From Onchidella celtica (Eukaryota > Mollusca > Gastropoda > Systellommatophora > Onchidiidae): 64,000 bases of DNA. The stretch spans positions 46,480,487 through 46,544,486 of the forward strand of contig OZ007570.1 of the NCBI GenBank assembly GCA_963931925.1, given 5' to 3'. Each line of letters begins with the position of its first letter. The stretch's first letter is position 1. The notes under the pieces are model-generated. The model ran no database searches. It was not told the DNA's origin and saw only the letters and a list, made by a program, of their open reading frames with translations. The position numbers and the translations under genes are program-made. This document shows, piece by piece, positions 46,839 through 61,200 of this stretch.

Positions 46839-49800
46839 TTCAGTAAACATTCATAAACATCAGTCAATCATTAGCCTTTTCACATCGCGGGGATCACGGC
46901 TCTCACATGTCCACTGCACATTCCTTCTTTTACAGTGGCTTTTACCTGTTTATGCACTATTTTGAGGTGTTTTCGAAAATTCACATAAAATCTTCTCATA
47001 AAGCTAGAGTATGTCACTGGAAAGTTTATTCACAGAATAATAATGACAATCGTATGAAACAATATGTGCTATGAAACCATGTGTTATCCCAGATGGTGTG
47101 GGGTGCCACAAACAGATGTACAAGTTATCGCACCTCAGGGGCTAGGGGATGTGAAAAGGTTAACAAAACATGAAATGGTACTAATAAGAAGGGAAATCCC
47201 CCATCCCATATCTGTAGAAGAAGAAATTAAATAGCTCAGCTATGATGATTGCAACAGTCTTGTCATGGCATTATTTAAACTGTGTTGTGAATAGTGATTT
47301 ACCAGTTAAAGTGCCTATTCAGAATTCATAAAGTTAACATTACTTTAAGTATCATAATACGATCATGTAGTTTTCTTCTGATTGATTAAGATTTCAAAGG
47401 ACAGCTACATCAGTGGCAAAATGAAACTTGAAGCTGCTGATGTGGTGAGAAAAAATTGCCAGAAAGAAATCTGATATAAACTATTTGAATGAATGGTGAC
47501 ATATGTGGAAAAAAAACACCTTTTCTTATTTTGTGGGTCAAGATAACATACATACTGAAGAATATTAGATAGTGTAGCTTGTGTGAAAAAGATGACCATC
47601 CACTGTTCACTAATTCAGTAGTTGTCCTGTTTTATTACAGGTATGAAGACACTTAATATGTCACTTCAAATAGATAATATACCATTTCCATTTTCTATAT
47701 AATTATTGCAGCATTACAAAATTAATAGTAATGCTTTCAAATGAGACTCAGTTTAGAAATATAAAATGCACAATAATTTTTTTAGTAGGACATAGTGCAC
47801 TTTAAGATATGTCAGAACATGCACGCAGAAAAGAGAGGGGGAGCAGCAGGGGAGGGGAAAGAGTGTCTGAGGATGAATAGTAACTTGATGTGTCCAAGGG
47901 AATTGGGGTCCAATTGGGGACCTAGCTATGAGAAATCTCATGTTTGAATCCAGCTTTGGGCAGGATCCGGCGGAATAAATTTCTTGAGGTGTTTCTAAAC
48001 CATTCACCCATTGATAATCTCATGTAGGCTCAAAATTCATCCCTGATAGAGCCCCACTGTGCTGAAAAAAGGGATACAAAATCTCAGCAAAATCAAACTA
48101 AACTGAATTTGGAAAGAGAGACAATTTAAGAAATGCAAATCACATTCCTCCCCTTGCAAGCTTAATTGGCTTATGTGCCACTGCCATTGTTTTGAGGAAT
48201 GAGTTGGATTTTCTGTCAGTGAATGTGATTTATGTAAGTATTAATGATGGAAATCTGGGCTTGTCTTTTCATTATGAAGGTAAGACAAAATAGAGAATGT
48301 TAGTAGAAAATCCAAGACCCCCAGTATTATATGAACCCATTTCCCCCAATGTTGGCACTTGAGACAATTAGGATTTCAAGGGGTGATTCTTGAAGTTATG
48401 TTGTTTTCTAAGTGTGGGCACTGCGGTGTATTGTGTGGTGTGTATGCTGTTGAAGATATTATGTTCATGTTCACAAATCAGTATTCACTTTAGCATTGTG
48501 ATGCAAATCTCTGAACAGTTTCACTGTTGATCGAATGCCTGTTGCACTTGGAAAAGAACTTTTCCAAAACTTGAGAAATCAAAATTAAATGAAAAAAAAA
48601 AGATTTTCTTCAAATTTGTTTCTCACCTAGCAGGCAGCTATTGCACTCCGTTGACAGGTTTTTGTAAAGCAAATATTTGATTTTGTATGATAATTATAGC
48701 AAAACTGGACACTTTGAGAAAGGCAAAATTTTGTTCCTTTAATTTTCATGACTGATGAAAAATTTAAAAAAATCAGATTTGAAGTCGGAAAACATTCTTC
48801 AATTGTTTAATCAGTGTGATAGATGTCGTTTTAAATTATCATAAACTAATTTCATGACCTTTATTTAACGGATATGTAATGTAATTGTTACTTTCTTTTT
48901 TTCATATTATGATTTTGTAGGATTAATTTATATCATTGAGAATTAACTAATTGTTATAATTTTCTGATTTATTGTCAACGGGGCAGTGACTTCATAAATG
49001 CTATTTTGTTTATACTTTAGCATCATGTATCTTACTTTTCCAGACTCTTTATCTAACACAAGCAAGAAAATGTATGTAAATAAATTAGGAATCTGCAGGA
49101 ATTTCATTCTGCAATCATTGTTGTTTGAAAACCTTTAAGCAAAAAGTTGGTGAAAATTTATTGATTAGAGCAAGGAAATGCTGTGACCTGTTGGGAATAG
49201 AAATTTAATAGTTTTAATTCTGTAACTGAATAACTTGATTTTTTTTTTTTCACAAGTTGCATCTTTTCTATAAAATAAATAAACAAGATAAGCAATGAAT
49301 TAAGACAAAATATTGCCGTAATGGGTTGATGCATTGCAGAACTTGAATGACTATATTTCTGTCTTGAAGTGTGCAGTTTTCAAGTACATGTGGATAAGAA
49401 CTTTCTATAGCATTATGTTATGACTTTTGGTACTAAATACCATTTAAGTGCAATTTGCAACAGACTCATGTGTATTTCACTGTTAGCGTTTGATGTCACC
49501 TTCAAGTTGAATAAAATACTGGAGTAATAGTTAAGTCATAACACAATGCCAACAGGAATTACAGCAAAATCTATACATGAGAGAGATTTCTGATTTTTAT
49601 TTCCAACTGATTTCTCCCATAAGCAAATAAATGCTATCTGTTATTTATCACTTACATCATTTTTATCTTTCATGGATAAAAGTAAAACTTAAATGACTTG
49701 TTCTGTTTTACTGTAGTAACTAGCTTAAGTGTCCGTTAGCCAATTGTGACATAAATCTGGGCTGGCTGTGGAAATAATAGCATGCAGAGGAATTTTAATT

Positions 49801-50370
49801 TTAATGCTGATGATCTCAACAAAGTCAAATCAACTGAATGGGGTGAGAAAGTCATTTCAATAATGACAGATCACTTTCCAGAAATTGTCATTTTGTGTTC
49901 TGATTTAGGAGTTACCTCAATAATTTAGGTAAATATGTTTTAGAAGTTGAGGTGAGATATTATGCAACTCCAGCCTGTGCGGATAAATGGATGGAAAATG
50001 GCTCTCAGTTCATCTGACCGGACAATGATTGATTGTTTTAAATGTTTCATTGCATGGTTGTAGAAATGAAATTCATGATATCACCCAGACCTCATTACAG
50101 CTGAGTAACTCGTTTGTGTTGAATTTTTATACTTTTAATTACTATCTGTATGCTCTGATGTGATAACTTTATTGTCGTTTCATTCACTCACATTTGCCTT
50201 GTGTTTGTAGGTGCTACAAATGATGATTATTTTCCAGTGTTTCACTGGCCAAGGAAATACTGTGTTCTCTATCATACCGTACCTTTTCACTACCTTTTTA
50301 GCCACAATTTAATGTTATGTGGAAATGTTTTCTATGGTGCAGAAAATAAAGGTGATTTTCTTGAAAACTG
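46839..50370 (+). other. HUNK 3' flank, possible 3' UTR
   Basis: AT-rich DNA without recognised coding exons. Candidate polyadenylation hexamers AATAAA occur at 49510-49515 and 50345-50350. A piggyBac-like MITE occupies 46871-47163. An acceptor-like TTTTATTACAG ends at 47640. Where the transcript ends cannot be fixed from sequence alone. Confidence 0.4.
46871..47163. mobile_element. TTAA-bordered MITE, CCTTTTCACAT termini, copy 1
   Basis: Left CCTTTTCACATCGCGGGGAT after TTAG (a mutated TTAA), right GGGGATGTGAAAAGG followed by TTAA at 47160-47163. Homologous to 53643-54005. TTAA targets with CC..GG ends suggest a piggyBac-mobilised non-autonomous element. Confidence 0.85.
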
Positions 50371-50419
50371 TGTACAATGAGTTACATGATTTAACCATCC
50401 AACTGTGAGACAGTTTGTG

Positions 50420-50674
50420 TATATCAAGGGGTATTTGCCATATTGTTGTAATGACTTTTTGCTCATTTTGAGGTTTCGTCATGAAAGTGGTTCTCTCACT
50501 CTGAATTTCATTACGTATTAGGTGTCATTCCAATCAGCTAAAAACTTTTCGAGACATGTATTTGTGACATAATGTTTTATGTGTTTTAGCCCTTTAGCCG
50601 ACCAAACTTCAATTCTCATTTCTCAAAAAGGCGAAAATGCACATACAACAATATGGCAAATACCCGATGATATA
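50420..50674. mobile_element. MITE family CCATATTGTTGTA, copy 2
   Basis: A 22-bp perfect inverted terminus, GGGTATTTGCCATATTG.. at 50429-50450 and its complement at 50644-50665, extends to TATATCA / TGATATA outside (50420 and 50674). It matches 29772-30016 in reverse orientation. A TA target (Tc1/mariner style) is possible. Confidence 0.9.
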
Positions 50675-53035
50675 GAAATAGGAAAATTTAGCCGTTTGAA
50701 TACTTAAAATAACAGAGACACACACACAAAACTTGCCTAACAAAAATCAAGAAGGTTTGATTCCTAAACAGCCAAATTTTATTGATTAATTTACTCCATA
50801 GGGTCTAAAATGAAAGAAACAAAATTGAGACACGTGTCACAGTGTTTCTACATGTATAACTTGTGCAGACACAAATCAGATGAAGACATTATATTCATAG
50901 ATTTAACTCTGAATGTCCTGTCCTGTCCCTTCATACGGGACAAATCTCAATGCTCTGTCATTTCTCACCTCTCATCAATCATGCAAAAAGTGTACCTCAT
51001 CCTCGGAGGAATCCCATGGATGAACTTTCTACCGGTATTGCTCAAACAAGGCACAAGCTTCAAACCCAGTGAACCAGCCTGAAAATCATCTTGACAATTT
51101 TTTTCTTCATGGCTCTCTTTCCTCTGGGCTTAGAGCTGTTGACCCTCACTATCTTGTCCTTTTGGATAAGGACAATGAGTTAAGAGGTGCTGAGAAGAGC
51201 TGTGTTTCTTGGGGGGGGGGGGGGGATTCAACCAAAGAGCCCAAACACAGTGTTTTGGCTTGCTTCAGGCAGTTTTGCCTAAAGAAGTCATTTTCACCGT
51301 GCCAAAAAAGCTGAAAAGATGTAAAAAAAAACAACCTTCATAGCCTGATTTTGTCTCGTTTTGTTTTCCATTGACACTTGCCGTCTTTTGGCAAAACTGG
51401 CAAAAACGGAGCCGAAAGCAAAACTACCGTGTGTGTGCTCAAAGGCTGTTGGTCCCTTAGCCTTGAGAAGTTTGCTCTACAAGGTATTTTAAATATCATT
51501 TAAAAATTTAAAATTATTCATGAGCTGGCTCATACACTTTACTTCAGGACAGAAAAAAACTTTAACTTATATTCATTAATTACTTTACACTTTTCACTGT
51601 ACAACTGTGCCTGCCAATGTCCACAACGTCTTTTTAGGAAATTTATGTCATTCCAAGTGTGATAAATTGTGATGGAAATCAATTCTGGTAATGTTTAGCA
51701 CTATTTTTTATTAATATTTAGTATTTTGTTAAAACTTATGAAAGCTTCCCAGATAATAATACCCTTGCATAAATATTCAAATTTAAGCCACGCTGTTTTA
51801 AGGAAGACTTCACCTGTAAGTTGGGGTTTGAAGCACACAATCACCTTACCAACGGGCGAATCTGAGTTTGGGTACATGTAAACAACATATCTATCATGAA
51901 AATACAAATGCCAAGAAAACTGTGCTGCTTATAAGAACAGAAGCGAATATGGCAAATGACTGGATTCATTGCTTACTGAATTTCTTCCCAAAAATCAGTA
52001 TTTGTTAAAATATAACAAAAAAGCACAGGTTTAAAATTTAATACATACCTTTAACCTAAAACGGTGAAATATTCAATTGACTGACTTGAAAATGTAAAGA
52101 AACTTGCTCTATATACAATGATATAAATTGCATTACCATTCCCTGATTATATCCAGCAAGCTCCCTTGTGTAATACATTCAGGAATGATGAACAATATGC
52201 CTTATATTTATTATCCCAAAGACGTCTAATTGTTTAATTCATTATAACCGGAAGGAATGCACTATTTTGAAAAAGGGAAAGACTTCCTAATGCAACCTGC
52301 ATGGAAACCTCATTTCTCAAAATAATGAAATACTCAAAAATACTTTTTTTTCTTATCTTTCAACCATTTATTTATTATAAAAGGTATTATTTTTTTTTCT
52401 ACCACAGTCTTTTGAATAAATGACGAGGCAAAAAATATTCCAATCATCCCTTCTGTGGTAGATGCTGTTCCCCCTTGTAGTTAAAATGCGCATGAGTTGC
52501 GATTGGCAGTCCTTCCTTTGAAAACACATGGGAAAATAAATCTAAAAATATCTCTTTATGAATTTTCTAAGAGGAGAAAATCAGCTGCAGATTAAAAAAA
52601 TTTTTCCCCATTATCATCTTTAGTGTCTAGCACAATAGCCCACAAAAACAATGGTTGAAAAGTAATTGTATTAAAAAATACTGAAAAGAATGTGCAGATA
52701 TGACTGAAGGCAAATGATAAGAAACATTCACATTCTATACACCTCACTGAAGATCTAATGTTAAAAAGTTATCACAAGAGTGCAGTTTTTATGACATTAC
52801 ACATAAAAATGACAGCAATTACAAAAAAAATTACCGGTACATAATGAGACTTTGCAAACACAAACTGTCTTGCAGCTTCTTCATCACTTCAAAGTTAGTA
52901 AATGTGAATAACAATGAAAAGCTTAATAACTGCATTATGGTAGTTGGATCTGCTGAAGATGAGATGATGTCACATTTGTCAGAAGACTTGATATGACTGT
53001 CAGTTCCAAAGACAGACTGATGAAAATTAAGAATT
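50675..53035. other. Intergenic, no recognised gene
   Basis: Plus-strand frames at 50810-51082 and 51069-51314 are not low-complexity but match nothing I know. A G-tract lies at 51211-51224. The rest is AT-rich and may include the distal 3' UTR of HLCS on the minus strand. Confidence 0.4.
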
Positions 53036-53642
53036 TACTTTGACCCCTTCACTGCGCTGTGGATGTACACCATACATTCTGAAGTTGATGCTGCGTGTGT
53101 GATGTAAATGTACACTGTATGTCCTAAAATCAGTAGTGAGAGTGCGCCGTTCAGCATACAGTGTGGAAAGTATGTACATGTAGCAATGAAGGGGACAACT
53201 GTTACACTGATAAAGAATTTTGAAATAAAAGCTGTGATATGTGCAGCTATTAAGAGCATTACTATAATCCTCAAAACATAATATTAAAATTGGCATAATT
53301 GCAGCTGAAAAAGAAAACAGGGAAATTAGCTGGACTTTACTAATATGTAGATTATGGATAGTTAATGTATTTCAGTCACAAAAATGAAGGAATAAAAAAA
53401 TAAATTTGGTCAATTTTCATTGATACTAAAATGGCAGATTTTATTTAAAAATTAAAAAAAAAATTAATTAATTCATAAAGTAACAATGTATCTCTTCTTC
53501 CTTTGTTTTCTTAAAATCCACAGAACACAATGAATAAAAATGACAATAATTACTTCCTACACAACAATGCTTCAAGTATTTGAATGGCTTGCACATAAGA
53601 GCATTTAGACTGAGGATCATCAAGCCTCCTGTTTATCCTTCT

Positions 53643-54005
53643 TTAACCTTTTCACATTGCGGGGATCACAGCTCTCGTATGCCCACTGTACACTTTCTAT
53701 ACAGTGGCTATTACCCGTGTTCACATGATCTTGAAGGTGTTTCTGAAATTTCATCTAAAAATCTTCTGATAGGCTAGAGTTATATTCAGTATCATTGGAA
53801 AGCTTATTCAGAGAAGAATAATGACAGTCAGATGTTTACAAACACAAAAAAAACAACAAAAGTATGTGCTATGAAACCGCGTATTATCCCAGGTGGTGCA
53901 GGGTGCTGTGAAGGAGTGGGAGCGGCTGCACCTTGCTAGCGACCACTGTATCGATGAGTTGTACAACAGCCCGTATCCAAAAGGTGCGGGGTATAATGTG
54001 AAAAC
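53643..54005. mobile_element. TTAA-bordered MITE, copy 2
   Basis: TTAACCTTTTCACATTGCGG at 53643, and a right end TAATGTGAAAA near 54005, eroded. Shared interior blocks with copy 1: GGGGATCAC.GCTCTC, GTGCTATGAAACC and ATTATCCCAG.TGGTG. It holds about 70 bp more than copy 1 near the right end (GCGGCTGCACC region). Confidence 0.82.
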
Positions 54006-55106
54006 TATAAACTACATTAGGTTCATCATCTCTCTCTGTTGCTCATATTAGTCTGTCCATATCCATTATTCACACAAATTATGTTTTCAAAGAATCTGCC
54101 TTCAGATTATCTGAGCAGAGTAAAACCAACCAGTAACTTGGGTGCAATGCCCATTAGTTTCGTGGGCTTGTTTTTTCAATATATTTTTATAAGGCAAATA
54201 GGAAAACAAACATTATTACCATTCCTTATGTTACTTTTGCTGTCTGTTTGCCTTTACTTGACTTTTATAAGTTATCAGTCAGTATGCTGAGCAAAAACAC
54301 TGCATACTGATTAGGATGAAGTCAGAATTTGTGAGAGAGATCTTACAAAGTTCAAACTTTCTAAGAGTATCTGAGTATCAAAAGAAATATCACAAATGAG
54401 TGAATTCTACATCTGAAGCTGGCAAAATATACATATCAAATGAACAAAGCAGGCACGTCTTCTGCAATAACCAATATCCAATTCTCTACATGTGAAAGCA
54501 TCTACTATGATATTTTGAGTATACTGGGTACATGAAAGGCTAAAGACAGTCAAGTGCTGCGGAATGTAAAAAGATGAAAATCTGAAATCAATAAAAAAAA
54601 TGAAATAAAAATCCTTGTGTCATCATAGAAAAGTAATACATTTTTTTTACAGAATGCCAGCAATATCTTCTGGCAATTTTTATAGTGATGGAAAATAGAC
54701 TAAGAAAAAGAAGAAAACACTATCAGCTGATGGAGATGGTCAAAAAAGACTTTTCATAACTGTATATTTCTATCCACCTTCCTCTGGTTTTGAAAATTTT
54801 ACCGAAGGCACAAAAAAGTGACTGAAGGTTAAGTTGCAAGTGTTTAAATTCCAGAAAATGGATTAAGTGATTGAAAATGCCACACTTCAATTGCCTAATA
54901 TTGTTTAAAATATAGCATGGCCATAGTGATACTCAACACTTAAAGGCTAAACAGTGTTTCTCCAAAATACAAAATACAAATTAGGTGGATACAAACATTC
55001 AGTACTAATTCTTGGCACATTAATTCTGCAAAATGAGTTTCAATTAGAACATCATTTATGGTTTTCACAGTAAAATGTTTTCATAAAAACTCCTTGAACA
55101 AAAATT
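54006..55106 (-). other. HLCS 3' flank, probable 3' UTR
   Basis: AT-rich with no recognised exon. It lies immediately downstream of the HLCS stop on the minus strand. Several TTTATT motifs on plus (AATAAA on minus) are possible polyadenylation signals, none decisive. Confidence 0.4.
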
Positions 55107-55281
55107 TCACGATCTGGTTTTCATGTGAATGAGGTTGTGCATCATGTCAAATGAGTTTCCATCTGGCTGTACACTGAGCAGTTCTCCGGTTGGCATCTGG
55201 ACAGACAGAAAACCATATTCATCCAGTCCTACAATCTCTCCTTCTGTGGTTTCTTGCATCTGGATTTTCACCTTGGCTCCA
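55107..55281 (-). CDS. HLCS: HLCS terminal exon
   Basis: Acceptor TTGGTTTTCAG. Encodes [24 protein letters not shown] and the [14 protein letters not shown] motif, ending HMKTRS and TGA. This is the C-terminal BPL domain. Confidence 0.95.
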
Positions 55282-58200
55282 CTGAAAACCAAAGATAAAC
55301 AGAAGAGTTTGAGTTTGGGGAAAACATGTCCACCCAAAAATGGACACACACTGCGCTAGGAAAAAGCAAGTCCACTGCCAGAATATGACAGAACGATGGG
55401 ACAGAAGGAGATCCTACCAGAAGTGCCCATCAACCACTCACATAAAAGGAAAGGAAATGTCTGTACACAGCATGAAAATTATAAGCAAGGACAAACCATG
55501 AATATTCAGACTTCCCTATTAAATGTCTACTTCAATTAAAAAAGGGTCATGGCAGCCTGGTTAAAGTCTTGTGACCGCCTGTTACATTCCAGCCCGCTGC
55601 AATTATAATGTAATATGTAAGGTAATCATCAACTTGGACAGCGCTCATATCCTGAAAAAATGATGTGCTCTAAGGATGTACTGGGAAATTCATGAGAAAA
55701 AGATGCTGAATTTGCAGCCACAATCAAAAGCAGTCTTTATTTTTTTTCAAGAACCCACCAGCACAAAAGAAAACACACTTGGTTCCCTGGCGTCACAGAA
55801 CTTCGAATGATGTATATACATAACTCTCACGACAACATTCTCTTTGAATAAACAAACTGTGCTCACTATAATGCTTACCTGTGCAACCAGTGCTTGTAAT
55901 ATAACTGGCTGAAAGCAAGATGCCCTTTCTTTTCAAAATCCCGCAGAAGATTTTCTAAGGTTGACACAGTGCGACCCAGTAGCTGACTGGTGCTGAGAGG
56001 TGAAAGGTCAGGAAGCTCTGGATGTGAGGTGTTGAATAAACGGATGACATCATTTACACATATGGTAGGGTTACTGTTGGACACATTAAATCCACATCCT
56101 GAAAGTGAGATGATATTTCAAACCCTGATTACACATTCCATGCATATTATTAAAAACTTCTTGAAATCATTAACATTATGTCAGTGTTACTGACCTCATC
56201 TTTACCGGCAGAGATTCAGATAAAATAAAGCTTCTTACAAGACATCTTATTTTAACTGATGACAACATTATGAAATTCTGGCAACCAATATTGTAAAAAA
56301 AAGAAGGTCAAATCTGTGCAGATTCAGACCACAGTTTTGTTGAATGTTCTGTAAGCCCGAACTTTATGAAGCCAAGAAGAAGCCAAATGGCCATCAGTGG
56401 TGTCAAATAAGATTGACAAGAAACAATTGTAATTCACACAGACAAATCTGCTCAACAGAGTAAAATTAATCCACGTGGAAAAAAACAACACGTCAAAACA
56501 CAAATGGAAGCACACAAACTGATTAGGTTACATGACACCTCATTTGTTTTCCCACTGGTGAATGGACTAAGATAGGGTTCCTATTAAATGTCACAGTAAG
56601 TTCGTTTAATTTTGAAATTTACATTTACAGATGTGTTATCGTAAATGGCCTTGCTGCTTCCCGTTTTCTTTTTTTTTTTCTGCCCTTTCTCATTGACAGA
56701 TTTCAGACACATCCACCTTACCTTCTATAATTATTCAAGTGTATTTCCTCATATGACTGATTCTACACAGCTTGTTTCATAATAATCAGCACTAGTATGT
56801 TTGTGCACAATGATGTTTCTCTGATTTTCATTTTGTTACGGATGTAGTGGCACAACAACAACTTTGCAAAATATTTTATGAACCCCTGGAAGAATTTTTT
56901 TTACTAGTTGTTGATGGGATGTACAATAGGCTTATCTCAAATATTTACAACCAAAAATGTATTTAAGAAAAGGAATACATTTCAAGTAAAAACATTATTC
57001 CTCTCCTGCAAAATTGTCTTTCGCACTTATGCAGCTTCATAACACAGCCTGCGATATGGTGCTTTAAAAAATTCATATAAATGGAGCACACTGTTTGGCC
57101 CATAAGTCTTCATTGGCTTCCACCTAAATGGACAAATAGCCTGAGAATCAGACCACTCCTAAATCAGAGTACTAGCCATACATGTCGTGAGAACCAGTGT
57201 AGGGTTGACATACCAGTAGTTGCCAAATCGTCACTATTCCTTATGACTAGTAACTCGAAAATTTACTAAATATCAACTACATTCAAAGCCACATCCAATA
57301 ATCTTGATTCTAGACTCCTAAGCTGAAAAATACTCAAAAAGTAAGCTTTCAAACATTCATCACAACTGTCACAGTTGTGCTAAAATAAAAGAGTTTTTTG
57401 CTTCTCCCAAAAAGCAGCCAAAACCAATTACTACAGTTTTAAGGAATGGTGAAGAAACAGCCATTTTATGACAAAAAAAACCATTACCAATTGTTGCATA
57501 AATATCTGAGCCCATAACTGTTGATGTGACAAGAACTCCTCCAAGTTTGATATCTCTGCCAAAGTAGATGTCGTTTGGCCACTTCAGCCTGATGTTCAAA
57601 TCCTGTTTTTTTTTATTTTAATAAAAAAAAAAATGTTAGTGATGGGAAAATGCTAAAGAAAAAACCCAATGTACATTAACTCTATACGACCCAAGCAAAG
57701 GCACAATGCGTTGATCGAGTAGAACTTTTATTCTTCCTTGCTGCTTTTTAAGATTTTGGTTTTAAATGCTTAATAATATCCAAGGCACATGGGTAAACAA
57801 AAATAAAATCCACCTACATCCACTTCCCAGCATCTGATCAATGTCATTTGAAAATATGAAGTGGTTTTAGTTCGAAATCACCTTTCCATCTTTCTTGTTA
57901 ACCCACACCATGCGCGCGATGGCTCAAAGCCCGCTGTCTGGTCAGTGACCTTACTCAGGGAGAATCTTATCTGGGTTGCACTGACCCTTGCCGATGTACA
58001 ATGACCACACTACAGCTGTCCACGTGGTTTGGTTTTTATTTGATTGGAATGAAAACATTCGCAGCTATGCCTTATCACGCTTGGTAATGAATAAACAACA
58101 AAACTTTTGTCTGTAAGTCTCTAAGCAATGATCTGACTTATAAAACCAAACTGACAGCTGTAGTTTTCGTGAGAATGAAGCATGATAACTAGCCATGCCC

Positions 58201-61200
58201 CCCCCCCCCCCTCCCCCCCCAAGCCCTAAACAAATGGTTTCATCCTGACTGAGACATACTGATGAACCAATGTGGGCATTTGGGGGAAAGGTCATTCAGA
58301 GCTTGTTTCTGGCTGGTTCTTAGATATAGACAGCTCTAGATGATGGTCAGCTTGTGAGAAAATGAGATAATATTGCAAATTTGTTGAGCAACAGTTCGCA
58401 TGTTGATGTTACATCTTTTGGTAGTGTGGGGTGAGCCTTTGAAAGCTTAGTCTTTGTGATTCAGACCAGTGGTTCACTGGTTAACATGTCCTTGTCACAA
58501 TGCCTTTGGTTTAGAAGAGATACAGTGAGCAGTAAGACAGTAGTTATGTCTCAAAGAGGACAGTGACCCAACGCATGAAATACCGCCTGCATGCGGTGTG
58601 GTCAGCTTGACCTTGCCATATTTGTACGCCCCTGAAGAGTGAATGCATAGAAAGTGGATGCCGTAAACCGACGTCCTTCGCGGGGTGTGGGTTAAAATGG
58701 ATAATTGTGTTAACAAATAATGCTATGATAAACTAACTTTTGGTCCACCCTGTACTTTGCCACATCAAATTAAGGACCACATACCTCATATCCAGGAAGG
58801 GTGACAATACTATGTACCACAGCCAGAGACACAATGTGCTGTAGGAATGAAACACGTTGACCCAGTTCACTGTCAACACTCAACTTTAAAGGGAGAGTAA
58901 ACATTGCACATCCTGCCGGACTTAACCATGCATTACCTCCCCTACCTGAAACCAGGCAAAAGCAGATTCAATTTAATTTCCCTCATCGATGCATTCTACT
59001 GTGCTTTGTAAACTCCATTTTTCACACTATTAAATCATTTAACCCCAATCCAGATGACTGGGTTCAGTACTATGAAAACTCACTATCTTAATATTATAAA
59101 TGAATAATGGTATAACAGTGAAATTATCTGTGATACATGCAGGGTTGAATTTAAACCTCTGACCAGTTACAATTTTTACTAACATGAGATAAGATAAGAT
59201 AAGACTTTATTATCTTTGAAGGAAATTCTCTTTCACAGAGCGTTAAAGAGCAAATACATGGTACACACATCTTATGCATTCTTATACTTATAACATATCA
59301 TAAGTCAATAAACTCAATAACAGACATACATGAAGTGATATGGTAAGGAACCTTAGTGAAATATGGCACACATCTAGCTAAAGTGTCTTAATCTCTTATT
59401 AAGGTGAACTGCGGAGGGCAAGAACGATCTCCTGTATCTTTCTCTGTTTGTTTTCATGTGTATTATTCTGACAACTATAATATATGTGAGTGAGCTGCAC
59501 TAACCTCAACAGAAGTCGCATTTTTTCAGTTCAGAGTTATGGATATCACCATAAAGTATGAAATCTCATCTTTATTTTGGTGTAAAAATTATTGTAATGC
59601 TCCTTTTTATCGCAAAGTTATAGCTTTTTAAAGACACCTACCCCCCAAGTCAAAAACGGAAGTAACTTCCGAGAAAATCGCCATTAAAGATGGAGGAGCG
59701 ATGTTCGCACTTGGCGAGACCGGTGGCCTTACTATCTCCCTTGTAGCCGGTACTTGTTATTAACCTACGGCTTTGAAATTTTGCACATCTGTGCCAATAT
59801 AAATGATAAATGCTCTGTAAACATTTTGTGACAATAGGTTTATTGATTTTGACGTGATCGGGAGTTCAATGAACCCCATTACTGCTGTGACATTCGATGA
59901 CAATGGCACAATTAAAGGCATTAAAAGCAATATTTATCACATTTAAAAGCTGATTTGAGACTTAATATTTTCACAGAATGTAGAAAAATGGTTGATGTCA
60001 AGAGCAGGTTAAGTTTATAAATGCTGTGCTAGGCCACGGGTTGAATTCAGAGTTTTTTTAAAAATCTAGTGAAGTGTCCTTGAGCTGTTCTCGTGAGCAA
60101 CATGTTTTGAGTGTTTTTTTTTGACATAAAAACTGTAGATGGTTAAAAAGGAATATGTGTAGGTAAACCAGGGATGGCAGAGCAGCTCCAGTTCGTGATT
60201 TAATAGCATTGTTAGAGGGTGTGAGGTGGTTGTAATTGACTGTTGACATTCAGTGGTTCGTGAAAGCACGAACTGTGCTGAGTCAAGTTAATAAGATTTT
60301 TGGATTTAATTGTTATTAACCTATTTAGAAGACGACCTTGTCTGTCTTAGTGCAAGGCCGTAACCGGCTTACACAATAGAATAAATTAATACTGCGAGCT
60401 CAGCTCGCATGACTGCACCAATCAAATCTAGGGATTTGGACGGTAGTTGCAGGTGGCTAGACATTATAAAAGTCAGCCCATACCTATGTCCATGCTCACA
60501 TGCAGAAAAGTATCCACTGCGGAGTGGTTGGCTAATTTCGAGCCAGATCGGAACAGAGACGCAATAGAGCAGACCATCTATATGAGGAGCCTAGAAATGA
60601 CGAGCTCCAGCTAATAGCTACCCGGACTTTGTCCACCATGCAACGCTCTTGTTGATATTTCCTGGTTCTTGATGGCCAGGGAAAAATGGTATGCATTGTA
60701 ATTGTATGTCAGAATTCAGATGTTACCAGCAGTATGAGAGTCTGCTCCTAGAGTCACAGCCAGGCAGTGCCAGTATTAGAATATATGACAGGAGCCATTG
60801 CAATGGAGCTGGCGTGTGCTGAGACAGCGAAGACTATAATTTGTATTAAATATCCTATGAGTCATTAGTTATATTTGATCCAGTACTAGGACCTTTTAGT
60901 CCATTCTAAAATTGTATTCTTATTTTGCAGTTACCCTGATGGTCATTTCATTTATATATGTTATCTTATTCAGCTAACTCAATACATTATTGTGGCCCTA
61001 CAGGTCTGACAAAACTAATTCATTTGAGTTGTTAATTAATTCCAGTGGGACAGTTAGTGTGTTCGTCGAGTGTGTGTTTTCCTCTTGAATTGCAGTCGTT
61101 TGCTATAAACCACATTCGCGACAGTTGAACTTTAAGAATCAACCAAAATAAAAAAAATTGTCAAACATTGGATATTTGTGTTTCATCGCGATTTTCTCCG

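Noticed and set aside
47890-47960. B-box-like GTTTGAATCC, possible second SINE or tRNA
   Set aside because: No convincing A box at the right distance and no second copy in the window.
53036-53195. Inverted ends CCCCTTCACTGC / GCAATGAAGGGG, possible small MITE
   Set aside because: Only 12 bp, no TTAA or other target duplication, and no second copy here.
59650-59760. GC-rich patch with ATGGAGGAGCG as a possible gene start
   Set aside because: The frame stops after 18 codons, with no donor or TATA; intronic position in HLCS and no support.
60300-61200. Solo-LTR interpretation of the CCAAT/TATA region
   Set aside because: No terminal TG..CA pair with a target duplication and no second LTR could be found; left as promoter-like only.
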